From NCBI RefSeq assembly GCF_010667645.1, contig NZ_WHZV01000001.1:140606-204605 (forward strand): a stretch of DNA of 64,000 nt. Direction: 5' to 3'. Of the stretch, positions 21,101 to 28,321 are shown piece by piece; positions within the stretch are counted from its first letter, which is position 1; each line of letters begins with the position of its first letter. Position numbers and translations under genes: made by a program. This DNA comes from Bifidobacterium platyrrhinorum (GTDB lineage: Bacteria > Actinomycetota > Actinomycetes > Actinomycetales > Bifidobacteriaceae). The notes beneath the pieces were generated by a model that was not told the DNA's origin, made no database searches, and worked only from the letters and a program-made list of their open reading frames with translations.

Positions 21101-21657
21101 CCGGCCTTCGCGAGATGTCCATCGCGCACCTCGTCGACCGGGCGAAGACGATGGGCGAGGGCCAGCAGGTCACGCTGGCCGGCCTGGTCACCAGCGTGGA
21201 CCGGCGCGTGTCCAAGAAGGGCAACGCGTGGGCCATCGTCACCATCGAGGATCTGGAGAGTTCCATCCAGTGCCTGTTCTTCGGCAAGGTGTACGAGGCG
21301 GCGGCCGCCGAGCTGGCCGTCGACCAGGTGGTGCAGATCCGCGGGCAGGTGGAGCTGCGCGACGAGACCGTGTCGCTGCGCGCCACGGAGATGCAGGTGC
21401 CCGTGCTTGAATCGGTGGATGAGCGGCCGCTCGTCATCACGCTGCCCGAGGTGGCCCTCGACCGCACGCACATGATGCGTCTCGGCCAGGTGCTCACCGG
21501 CCATCCCGGCTACTGCGAGGTGAAGCTCGCCGTCCTCGACGAGAAGGGGGCCGCCGAGGTGTTCACCTTCGGCGACCGTTTCCGCGTCAAACGCGACACC
21601 TCGCTGTTCGCCGAGATCAAGATCCTCTTCGGCCCCGGCTGCCTGCCCGCGGCGTAG
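18106..21657 (+). CDS. dnaE: DNA polymerase III alpha subunit
   Basis: A 1183-residue replicative polymerase, full length for the DnaE1 class. The PHP domain begins at once with FVHLHNHTHYSLLDG and continues with ITDHGNMHGA and the metal ligands further on. The palm carries PDIDVDFDPDGR with the catalytic aspartates around residues 418-422, and GPGRGSAAGS precedes it. Fingers and the helix-hairpin-helix/OB-fold tail (about 1000-1090, VTLAGLVTSVDRRVSKKGNAWAIVTIED) are present, including a QFDLF motif near residue 945 that could act as the beta-clamp ligand. The ATG at 18106 fits the conserved N-terminus; a longer frame from 17992 adds unrelated Gly/Arg-rich sequence. Confidence 0.98.
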   Translation: MANSGNFVHLHNHTHYSLLDGASKIPDLARHAAELGMPAVAITDHGNMHGAYEMYTNCVSAGVKPIIGIEAYVTPETARQDKSRVHWGTEDQRRDDVSGGGLITHMTMWAENDEGLVNLIKASSVANLEGRVMRYPRMDKEVLATYAKGVIASSGCPSGIIQTRLRLGQFDEALRAAGEFQDIFGRDNFYIELMDHGLKIEREVTSGLLDIAKRLGAPLLATNDSHYVRAEDAEAQDAMLCINSGSHLDDPDRFKFDGTGYYLKPAEEMRELFREFPEACDNTIEVAERCNVIFDDHEDGAFMPQFDCPEGWDEASLFLKKVEEGLERRYEGNVPIEVSKQADYECGVICQMQFCGYFLVVADYIQWAKDHGIMVGPGRGSAAGSMVSYAMGITELDPLKHGLIFERFLNPERVSLPDIDVDFDPDGRLDVIDYCGEKYGRDKVAQCVIYGVIKTKQALKDSARIMGYEFAMGDRVTKALPPSKNGKDASLKEIFDPTSKRYAEAREFRELYESDHDAHQIIDKAKTIEGLIRQTGVHACATIMGSAPITDTSPLLERTDGTVTTTFEYHTCETLGLVKMDFLGLSNLTVIQDTLKNIVANGKEAIDYTKIPLDDKATYELLSRGDTLGVFQLDSDGMRSLLKMLKPDNFNDISALIALYRPGPMSMESHINYAKRKNGLQKITPIHPELDEPLKQVLDETYGLIIYQEQVQSAARILAGYSLGKADVLRRAMGKKKPEVLAKEKIPFFAGMKEHGYSEEAAQAVWDVLVPFSGYAFNKAHSAAYGLISYWTAYLKTHYPVEFMAALLQGTKDNKDKTALYLGEARRMGIQVLSPDVNESQFAYSAVGDVVRFGLGAIRNVGDKAVADIVAERGGEHGRFVNFMDFIRRVPLTALNKRLVESLIKAGAFDSIDPNRRALFQIHETAIDSVVGLKRKQAEGQFDLFSDDEDGGAEAMGDASVTVPDVEEWDKKTKLNFEREMLGLYVSDHPLSGMTAVLAGLREMSIAHLVDRAKTMGEGQQVTLAGLVTSVDRRVSKKGNAWAIVTIEDLESSIQCLFFGKVYEAAAAELAVDQVVQIRGQVELRDETVSLRATEMQVPVLESVDERPLVITLPEVALDRTHMMRLGQVLTGHPGYCEVKLAVLDEKGAAEVFTFGDRFRVKRDTSLFAEIKILFGPGCLPAA

Positions 21658-21672
21658 GGCCCCGCGGGCAGG
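21642..21672. terminator. Bidirectional terminator at the dnaE / ABC junction
   Basis: Perfect 11-bp arms 21642-21652 and 21662-21672 with a 9-base loop. The left arm lies inside the last codons of dnaE. The genes on either side converge here. No clear T-run is present. Confidence 0.65.
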
Positions 21673-21698
21673 ACGTCGCCGGTCATCCGGTCATCCGG

Positions 21699-22460
21699 TC
21701 AGCGGCGCAGCGGTTTGAGCTGGAACACCTCGTCGGACTGGTCCGCCACGGCGGGGGAGTGCGTCACGATGATCACGCACCTGCCCTCCTCATGGGCGAG
21801 CGTGCGGAAGATCGCCATGATGTCGTCCTGCGTGGCCATGTCCAGGTTGCCGGTCGGCTCGTCCGCCAGGATGACGTCCGGATCGTAGCCGAGCGCGCGG
21901 GCGATGGCCACGCGCTGCTGTTCGCCTCCGGACAGGTGCAGGATGCGCTCGTTCGCGTATTCGGCGGGGAGCCTCACCTTGGCGAGCAGTTCGACGACCA
22001 GGTCGTGCTTCGGCCGGTCGAACGTCTTGCCCGACGCCTCCATCGACAGCGTGATGTTCTCCTCCACCGTCAGGGCGGGCAGCAGGTTGAAGCTCTGGAA
22101 GATCACGCCGATGTCGTGGCTGCGGAACCGGTAGCGGTCCGCCTTCGCCAGGTCGCCGCCGTTGTAGAGGATCCTGCCCCCGGTGGGCGTGGTGAGCCCG
22201 GACAGCAGCGAGAGCACGGTGGTCTTGCCGGCGCCGGACGGGCCGACGATCGAGATGACCCGCCCCGCGTGGAAGTCGTGGCTCAGGTCGTCGACGACCT
22301 TCTTGCCGCCCTTCGTGTACGAGTAGGAGACGTGGTCCATGGCGAGCACGGCGCGGGGTGCGGCGCCTTGTGCGGGCGTCTCCGTCGCGTTCCGCGGGAT
22401 GGGGGCCTCGCCGGTGCCGGCGGGGACGGTCGTTCGGATGGTTTCGGTTTCGGTGGTCAT
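21699..22460 (-). CDS. ABC transporter ATP-binding protein (MacB/LolD type)
   Basis: A 253-residue ATPase with a disordered Thr/Glu/Pro-rich leader of about 35 residues and then a canonical nucleotide-binding domain: Walker A GPSGAGKT, Q-loop FQSFNLL, signature LSGGEQQRVAIARAL, Walker B VILADEPTGNLD, and the H-loop THS. The EPTGNLD form and domain order are typical of MacB/LolD/FtsE-like ATPases paired with a FtsX-type permease. The start has AAGGAC 8 bases upstream. It lies 25 bases downstream of its permease gene and ends at the bidirectional hairpin shared with dnaE. Confidence 0.92.
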   Translation of the reverse strand: MTTETETIRTTVPAGTGEAPIPRNATETPAQGAAPRAVLAMDHVSYSYTKGGKKVVDDLSHDFHAGRVISIVGPSGAGKTTVLSLLSGLTTPTGGRILYNGGDLAKADRYRFRSHDIGVIFQSFNLLPALTVEENITLSMEASGKTFDRPKHDLVVELLAKVRLPAEYANERILHLSGGEQQRVAIARALGYDPDVILADEPTGNLDMATQDDIMAIFRTLAHEEGRCVIIVTHSPAVADQSDEVFQLKPLRR

Positions 22461-22485
22461 GATGGTGTCCTTCTTCGGAGGGGGG

Positions 22486-24267
22486 TCAGGAACGGTCGGC
22501 GAGGATCTGGAGCGGCTCGTAGCGGATGATCGCCACGATGCCGGCCAGCGCGGAGACGAGCGTGAGGGCGAGGCCGATGAGCACGAGCTGGCCGACCACC
22601 TTGAGGTTCACGGTGGCGTCGATCTCGCTGACATAGTCGACCGCCTGCGAGAACCCGCCGGGGCCGCCGGAGCGCGCGGGCTGGGAGGACTGCGTGTCGG
22701 ACGAGGAACCGGAATCGGAGGAGCCCGAGGAACCGTCCGAGGAATTCGACTGCCGCGACCCGGTCGAGGAACCGTCCGAGGACCCCGACGACGAGCCGCC
22801 GGGCGCGCCGGGCATGTCGGCGTCGCGGCCGAACTGCGCCTGGCGGCTGGACGCCTGGGACTCCTGCGAGGAGACCTGCTGGGCGAGCAGCTGGTTCGAC
22901 ACGGGCACCGAGGCCGCGGCGCCGCCGGCCACGCCGAGCGCGATGCCGATCATCGTGACGATGAGCAGCTCGACGACGAACTGCGCCGCGACCTTCGACT
23001 TGCGGATGCCGATGGCGGTGAGCACGCCCACCTCGTACTTGCGCTCGCGCACGTTGAACAGGTTGAGGACGATGAGCACCACGGCGCCCACGGCCAGCAC
23101 GATGATCAGCAGCGTCAGCGCGAACCTGGCGAGGTTGTCGAGCGGCACGAGGCTGGACTCGTAGTTCTCCACGTCCGCCGAGGAGACGGTGTACGTGTCG
23201 TCGAGGCCCGCCTTCTCGACGTCCTTCGCGAAGGTCTCGTAGTCGTCCTTGCTGCCGAGCACGTAGGTGAAGCTCAGCTGGGTGCGGGATGCGGAGGTCT
23301 GCGTGGTGGCGGAGGAGTCCGTGGACGAGGAATCCGAGGAGTCGGAGGAGCCGGTCGATTCGGTGGACAGGCCGAGCTTTTTCAACGTGCTCACCGACGT
23401 GTAGATCGCGTTGTCCGGGTCGGAGGAGGTGCCGCCCATCGGACCGTTCGCGCCCGTGTTCTCGGAGGTTGTGTTCTTGTAGATGCCCACGATGGTCAGC
23501 TCGTAGGTCGTGTCGTCCCCGGACAGGTCGGCCACGGTGATCGTGTCGCCCACCTTCAGGCCGTTGAAGTCGGCCAGGGCCTTCGAGATGATCACATCGC
23601 CGTCGGAGGAGGAATCGTATCCGAACACCTTGCCGCCGGACATCGTGAACGTGCCGTTGGAGGCGGCGGCCACGGCCGAGTCGGAGGAGAAGCCCACGAG
23701 CGAGAAGTCCCCGGAGTCCATGCCCATGCCGCCGCCCTGGCCGACCATGCCGCCCGGGCCCGCGCCCTGGCCGTCGCCGGCGGACGACGCGTCGGAGGAG
23801 GCCGAGGAATCGGAGGAGCCGGACGAGTTCGCCTCGTTCGACGTGGTCGACTCCACCGGCTGGAACGCGTCCGTGGCGTTCACCGACGTGGTCTCCGTGT
23901 AGTACGTGGACACGCTCACGCTGGAGGCCTTCGCGTACTTCTCGTATTCGGACAGCGACAGCGAGGACTGGTCGAGCGCCTCGCGCATCGCGTCCACGTC
24001 CGGCTTGCCGGACGAATCCGACGAATCGGACGAATCCGATGATGATGACGCCTTCTGCGCCTTGCTCATCATCGCCTCGCGGTCCACGCCGATGGTGGCG
24101 GTCACGCTCGTGGAGCTCAGACCGTCCTCGCGGGCCGTTTCGGCCGCGCCGCGGATGGCCAGCCCGATCGTCGCGGCGGCCGCGATGATCGCGACGATGA
24201 TGACGATGAGTATGTTGCGGCCTTTGTTGCGCACGACCGACCGCCATGCGTTCTTCAACACGAACAT
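22486..24267 (-). CDS. FtsX/MacB-type ABC permease with Ser/Asp-rich insertions
   Basis: A 593-residue permease. A single N-terminal helix (about 16-38) is followed by a large extracytoplasmic domain, then three helices at about 385-415, 440-470 and 560-585, the MacB/FtsX plan. The extracytoplasmic region and the loop before the last helix contain long low-complexity stretches made almost wholly of Ser, Asp, Gly and Thr (about residues 75-90, 145-175, 310-330 and 490-540), unlike ordinary MacB proteins. The ATG at 24267 follows GGGGAA 7 bases upstream; the longer frame to 24360 adds a Gly/Arg-rich tract without family likeness. With the ATPase downstream it forms a two-gene exporter or a mechano-transmission complex; no periplasmic-type partner is present. 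Confidence 0.9.
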   Translation of the reverse strand: MFVLKNAWRSVVRNKGRNILIVIIVAIIAAAATIGLAIRGAAETAREDGLSSTSVTATIGVDREAMMSKAQKASSSSDSSDSSDSSGKPDVDAMREALDQSSLSLSEYEKYAKASSVSVSTYYTETTSVNATDAFQPVESTTSNEANSSGSSDSSASSDASSAGDGQGAGPGGMVGQGGGMGMDSGDFSLVGFSSDSAVAAASNGTFTMSGGKVFGYDSSSDGDVIISKALADFNGLKVGDTITVADLSGDDTTYELTIVGIYKNTTSENTGANGPMGGTSSDPDNAIYTSVSTLKKLGLSTESTGSSDSSDSSSTDSSATTQTSASRTQLSFTYVLGSKDDYETFAKDVEKAGLDDTYTVSSADVENYESSLVPLDNLARFALTLLIIVLAVGAVVLIVLNLFNVRERKYEVGVLTAIGIRKSKVAAQFVVELLIVTMIGIALGVAGGAAASVPVSNQLLAQQVSSQESQASSRQAQFGRDADMPGAPGGSSSGSSDGSSTGSRQSNSSDGSSGSSDSGSSSDTQSSQPARSGGPGGFSQAVDYVSEIDATVNLKVVGQLVLIGLALTLVSALAGIVAIIRYEPLQILADRS

Positions 24268-24321
24268 GGGTTGTTCCCCTATGCGTCCACGCGCGCGGCC
24301 CTGTGCCCCGCGCCTCTCGCC

Positions 24322-24365
24322 CCAGCATGGGACGCGAGCTTGGAAGCGGGCTTGCCCCATGCTGG
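24322..24365 (-). terminator. Hairpin downstream of the lipase-like gene
   Basis: Perfect 10-bp arms 24322-24331 and 24356-24365 with a 24-base loop, in the 200-base gap between the alpha/beta-hydrolase stop and the ABC permease start. No T-run is present. Confidence 0.45.
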
Positions 24366-24468
24366 ACGTCGGTCGGTGGACTTCGGGGGTATCTCCTCCG
24401 CGTTCTCTGAATGGAAGCTGGATATGCCGTGCCGCCAGCGCCCGCCGCCGGTGCGCTCGCCGGCGTCG

Positions 24469-26061
24469 TCACCGTCCGACGCGATCGAACCCGGCGTGTT
24501 CGCCCGGCGCCTGGTCGGTGTGGTTCGTCATCCTCCCCTCGTAGTACAGCGTCTGCCTGAGCTCGCCTTCGATGATCCCGGCGAAGTGGCGTTCATGGGT
24601 GGTCACCGCCGGTCCTCCCAGATCGGAGGCGTTGCGGTACGCGGCCTGATGGTATTTGAGCCAATGGCTCAGTTCCTGCGTCTTCGACGGATCGGCCACC
24701 GGGGCGCCCGCATACGGGCTGTTCCCCCATACGTTGGAGGCGACGCCCGGCGAGCAGGAGCCGTCGGTGTTGAGCGTGGGCCCCTGCCGGTCCGGGGTAG
24801 GCTGCACGGTGCCGCGCACCGTCATCCATTGTTCGGTCGCCGGGTTCTCGGCGCCGTCGAGCGAGGCGACGAGCTCGTCCTCGATCTCGATGCTCGTCAC
24901 CCACGTCTTCGAAGGAACCGGATGGTTCGCCACCGGGGAGCCGGCCGTCACGATATGCCGGATGTCAAAGCGTTCCGACTCGTCGGCGGCTATGGCGGCG
25001 GCCACGATGCCTCCCTGCGAGTGCCCGACCATCGCCACGGGCTCGTCGGGGCCGATGCCCGCCCGTTCCATCGCCTCGACCACCATGCGGGCGCTGTCGG
25101 CGCGCCGCCGGCGTTCGGGGTCGTCGCTCATCAGCTCCACGTTCTGCTCCCATCCGAACGGCGAATCGCCCCTGCCGTCCGTGCCCGGGATCGTGACCAG
25201 CCAGGCGTTCGTGCCGTCGGCGCGCTCGTAGCGCTGCACGGCGACGGTGGCGTAGCCGAGCCCGGAATCCAGGTCGATCCTCCCGAGGCGCTCCTCGGCG
25301 AGCCGGCGCAGGTTCTCCAGCGAGTCTTCCACCGAGGCGGACGCGCGCACGACCTCGGTGCGTGCCGTGACCTGCCGGACCTGGAGATGATCGCCCTGCA
25401 CGATGTCCTTGAGGGGGCCGGTGACGTTGGCGATCTTGCCCGCGGCCTTGTTCACCTCGTCCGTATGGGGCACCCCCTTGCCCGGGACGATGCCGGCCAC
25501 CAGCGCGCCGACGCCGCTCATATACCCCTCCTGGAACGTCGAGGTGACCCAGGACGAGGCGGCGGGGTTCGGCCGGCCCTCGACCAGCCAGCTTCCCGCC
25601 AGCCCGCCGACGGCGGCCGATCCCATGATCCACGTGGCCCATCCGGGCAGCAGCTGCGTCCCCGCCTGCGTGAGTTCGGTGACGGCGCGGCGCACGCCCG
25701 CCTCCGCCTCGGAATACAACCCGTGGGCGCGGATGAGCAGGTCCGCCATGCCGCGCATCTCGTTGCCGGTCCGCTCCAGCTCCCCGGCGCGGGACCGGCA
25801 GGCGGCGATCAGGCGGTCGTAGGGGAGTGTCTCATGGCCCTGCGCCGCCGCTGCGGGCGATCCCGAGGCCAGCGCGGGGCACAACGGCGCGCCGACCCGT
25901 TCCGAGCCGAGCCGTAGGGCGGCCTGCGACCATGCGGACGCCTGCGCGCACAGGCCCGCGCCCGCGTCGTCCAGCGCCGTGGCGGCGGCGCGGTATTCCT
26001 CCTGCGTGGCCGGCGACGATTGGTGTCCGCCATGGATATGGGAGACGATCTGCCAGTTCAT
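24469..26061 (-). CDS. Alpha/beta-hydrolase (lipase-like) with helical N-terminus
   Basis: A 530-residue protein. Residues about 15-125 are predicted helical and Ala-rich, with a spacing like WXG/ESX-family coiled coils. A hydrophobic segment at about 138-160 (LLPGWATWIMGSAAVGGLAGSWL) could be a membrane helix. The C-terminal half is an alpha/beta-hydrolase: strand AWLVTIPGTDGRGD and the nucleophile elbow VGHSQGG with S348; a catalytic His may lie in the LSHWLKYHQ segment. There is no classical signal peptide. It is preceded after 10 bases by a small WXG-like gene, and its own start has GAGGAGG 6 bases upstream, so the two form an operon. A secreted or surface-acting toxin-like esterase is one reading; a cell-envelope lipase is another. 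Confidence 0.75.
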   Translation of the reverse strand: MNWQIVSHIHGGHQSSPATQEEYRAAATALDDAGAGLCAQASAWSQAALRLGSERVGAPLCPALASGSPAAAAQGHETLPYDRLIAACRSRAGELERTGNEMRGMADLLIRAHGLYSEAEAGVRRAVTELTQAGTQLLPGWATWIMGSAAVGGLAGSWLVEGRPNPAASSWVTSTFQEGYMSGVGALVAGIVPGKGVPHTDEVNKAAGKIANVTGPLKDIVQGDHLQVRQVTARTEVVRASASVEDSLENLRRLAEERLGRIDLDSGLGYATVAVQRYERADGTNAWLVTIPGTDGRGDSPFGWEQNVELMSDDPERRRRADSARMVVEAMERAGIGPDEPVAMVGHSQGGIVAAAIAADESERFDIRHIVTAGSPVANHPVPSKTWVTSIEIEDELVASLDGAENPATEQWMTVRGTVQPTPDRQGPTLNTDGSCSPGVASNVWGNSPYAGAPVADPSKTQELSHWLKYHQAAYRNASDLGGPAVTTHERHFAGIIEGELRQTLYYEGRMTNHTDQAPGEHAGFDRVGR

Positions 26062-26071
26062 CGAAACCTCC

Positions 26072-26443
26072 TCACACGATCCGTACGGTGGCGGCGGCGT
26101 CGCCGTCGTGCGCGTCCAACGCCGCGCGGATGGAGGTCAGACGGTCCCGGAACAGCAGGGCGGCATTGCCCTCCCAATCGATGCCGCGCGAGGCGGCGAG
26201 CGCCGTGCGGGCCGTGTCCGTGACCGTGGCCGTCGTGGCGGCGAGATCGATGATGCGTTGCCGGCCGGCTCTCGCCGTCTCGTGGCACCGGCAGCCGGAG
26301 GCTTCGAACATGGGCGTCGGCAACGCGCCGAAGGGCGACGGGGTCGTCGACCCGCCGGAGAGGGTGGCGGGGCCGAACGCCGTCGGCGAGCGTCGTCCGT
26401 GGAGCGTCGGCGGTCCGCCGTCGATGATGCATATGGTGTCCAT
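26072..26443 (-). CDS. Small WXG-like protein upstream of the lipase-like gene
   Basis: A protein of about 123 residues. The first 40 are Gly/Pro-rich; the rest is a helical hairpin with ARAGRQRIIDLAATTATVTDTARTALAAS, then GIDWEGNAALLFRDRLTSIRAAL, in which WEG sits at the turn as in WXG100 proteins. The start is uncertain: ATG codons at 26443, 26494 and 26521 are all in frame and none has a strong ribosome site. I chose the shortest because the region above 26563 holds a terminator-like hairpin. It ends 10 bases before the lipase-like gene. By analogy with ESX systems it could be a chaperone or secretion partner, but no ESX machinery gene lies in the window. Confidence 0.55.
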   Translation of the reverse strand: MDTICIIDGGPPTLHGRRSPTAFGPATLSGGSTTPSPFGALPTPMFEASGCRCHETARAGRQRIIDLAATTATVTDTARTALAASRGIDWEGNAALLFRDRLTSIRAALDAHDGDAAATVRIV

Positions 26444-26562
26444 GCCGCCATTGAACTGCGGATCGTCCGGTGCCGTCCAGCGTGCGCGGGGCATGTGGTC
26501 GGAGGTCCCGGTTATCCACATATCCGACAAGACCGTTGGCATGAACGGGGCCGGGAATACGG

Positions 26563-26606
26563 CGATGGCCCCCGACATGCGCCTGGAGGGCGCCGTCGGG
26601 GGCCAT
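26563..26606 (-). terminator. Terminator hairpin after the bat-type operon
   Basis: A 13-bp stem joins 26563-26575 with 26594-26606, starting about 57 bases after the stop of the last gene of the moxR operon. It separates that operon from the WXG-like gene below. Confidence 0.6.
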
Positions 26607-26663
26607 CGGTCCGGAAGCCCTCCACACGACGCATGGAGGACAGGGGGAGAGCCGGTCGGCCCG

Positions 26664-27290
26664 TCACCACGGTTTGGTGGTCTGGCTTTTCGTCGACTGG
26701 TCCTTGGTGGTGTTCCGCTGCTTGGTGTCGCCGTTCGACGGCGTGGACTGCTGGTTCGCCTTGAGCAGTTCCTCCACCTGTTGCTTCTGCTTCGCGGTCA
26801 GTCCGCCGCCCTGCTTCGCGTTGCGCGAGGAGCCCGAAGCGGTGCCGGACCCGGAGGCCGAGGAGGAGCCGGAACCGTCCGTGCCCTTCTGCCTGGCGAC
26901 CTCCTTGACGGTGCGGCTGGTCAGTTTGCGGGAGACCTCCGCGTTCGATTCGATCGACCGGCGCACCTGGGGCACGAGCAGGAACCCGAGCGCGCCGGCG
27001 TCCTTGAACTGGGCGTCGGTCTGCTGCTGGCCGGCGCTGAGCGCGTCGAGGTCGGCATCGGCCTTGCCCGCCGTCTTCAGGTTCTCGTTGAGAGAGGCCG
27101 TGGCCTGGTTGAACCGCATGATCGCGGCGAGGTTCAACCCCGCGACGCCGGCCCCGCACAGGGCGATGACGGCGAGCGCCGCCAGGGCGATGCGCACGCC
27201 GAGCGAAGCGCGTGCCGCGGGCTTCGCGGGCCCGTCGGCACCGCGGTCCTCCCGCGTGGCGTGTGCGTTGCGTGATGTGCGTGCGCTCAT
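26664..27290 (-). CDS. Single-pass membrane protein at the end of the moxR operon
   Basis: A 208-residue protein of unknown function. After about 28 polar residues there is one transmembrane helix (about 30-55, VRIALAALAVIALCGAGVAGLNLAAIM), then a Gln/Asp/Ala-rich helical region that is probably extracytoplasmic, and a long Ser/Gly/Lys/Gln-rich disordered tail ending in TKPW. Its ATG overlaps the stop of the preceding VWA gene (ATGA), so it is the sixth and last gene of the operon. A short helical segment at about 65-95 resembles a coiled coil. Conservation within the operon suggests a structural role with the two VWA proteins; nothing more can be read. Confidence 0.75.
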   Translation of the reverse strand: MSARTSRNAHATREDRGADGPAKPAARASLGVRIALAALAVIALCGAGVAGLNLAAIMRFNQATASLNENLKTAGKADADLDALSAGQQQTDAQFKDAGALGFLLVPQVRRSIESNAEVSRKLTSRTVKEVARQKGTDGSGSSSASGSGTASGSSRNAKQGGGLTAKQKQQVEELLKANQQSTPSNGDTKQRNTTKDQSTKSQTTKPW

Positions 27291-28321
27291 AGCAGCCTCC
27301 TTGACAGGGCGAACTGTGCTCCGGCCTCCCAGGCCAGCAGCGCCGTCAGCGCGATGGCCAGCGGCCATACGACGGGCGTGAGCCTGGTGCGGCGTTTCGC
27401 GGTATCGGTCATCTTCCATGCGTCGGAGACCTTCGAGGACAGGGCGCGGTCCATCGTCGCGCCCGAGGAGAGGGCGAGATACGAGCCGCCCATCTCGTCG
27501 GCGATGTCCTTGAGGTTGCCCTCGTCCATCTTCGACACGCCGGGCTGCCCGGTGTCCGGGTCGGTGACCCATTCCTGCGTGTCCGCGGACGAATCCGACA
27601 CGCCGTCGCTGATCTTCGGGATGTTGCCGCCCTCGGTCGACCCCACGCCGATGGCGTAGGCGTCGTCGAGGTAGCTGCGCAGCGTGGAGAACGTGCGGCG
27701 CGCCTTCGACGAGGTCTGTTCGCCGTCCGTGATCACGTACAGCACGACCGCGTCGTCGGGGTGGTCCTCGCGGATCTGCTTGAGGGTGGTGACCAGCTGG
27801 TCGAGCGGCGCGTCGAGCGTCGAACCGGCCGACACGCTCGTCGCCTCGGGCACGAGCGTGTTCGCCCAGCTGCGGATCGCGGGGGCGTCCGGGGTGAGCG
27901 GCACGTCCAGCGTGCCGGAGGCGCCGAAGCGCAGCGCGGCGAAGCTGGAGTCCGCGTACATGGACGTCAGGTCGTCCACGGCCTTGCGCGCTGCCTCCAG
28001 TCTGGTGATCTTTGCGTCGGAACCGTACGTGGCGTCGTCCACGGCCATCGATCCGGTCACGTCCACGGCGACGACCACATCGGTGGCGTTCACCGCGCGC
28101 GATGTCGTCGACGAGACCATGCTCGGCGTGAGGACGATCGCGGCGGCGAGCAGGCAGGACAGCGTGCGGCGCACGCACGAGCCGACCGTCTCGTCGCCGG
28201 CGGCGCCGCGGGCGTGCCGTATGACGCCGACGACGGCGAACAGGAGCATCACCGCGGCGAGGGGGCCTCCGACCGGCCAGCCGAACGTGGGGGAGAGCGT
28301 CCATGAACCCAGGGAACTCAT
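27287..28321 (-). CDS. VWA-domain membrane protein (BatA/BatB-like), second copy
   Basis: A 344-residue protein with helices near the N-terminus (about 18-35 and 50-65), a von Willebrand A domain at about 75-275, and a C-terminal helix at about 315-335. The metal-ion-dependent adhesion site reads DVTGSM, where the more usual form is DxSGSM, with the distal Thr/Asp residues in FGASG and VITDGE. The domain should sit outside the membrane. The start ATG overlaps the stop of the upstream VWA gene and its stop overlaps the next start. In Bat systems such paired VWA proteins work with a MoxR ATPase in envelope stress or complex assembly. Confidence 0.87.
   Translation of the reverse strand: MSSLGSWTLSPTFGWPVGGPLAAVMLLFAVVGVIRHARGAAGDETVGSCVRRTLSCLLAAAIVLTPSMVSSTTSRAVNATDVVVAVDVTGSMAVDDATYGSDAKITRLEAARKAVDDLTSMYADSSFAALRFGASGTLDVPLTPDAPAIRSWANTLVPEATSVSAGSTLDAPLDQLVTTLKQIREDHPDDAVVLYVITDGEQTSSKARRTFSTLRSYLDDAYAIGVGSTEGGNIPKISDGVSDSSADTQEWVTDPDTGQPGVSKMDEGNLKDIADEMGGSYLALSSGATMDRALSSKVSDAWKMTDTAKRRTRLTPVVWPLAIALTALLAWEAGAQFALSRRLL

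Noticed and set aside
23300..24060. Tandem gga-gga-tcg-like DNA repeats in the ABC permease gene as a possible CRISPR or satellite array
   Set aside because: They are in-frame Ser/Asp codons without constant spacers, so they are coding low complexity.
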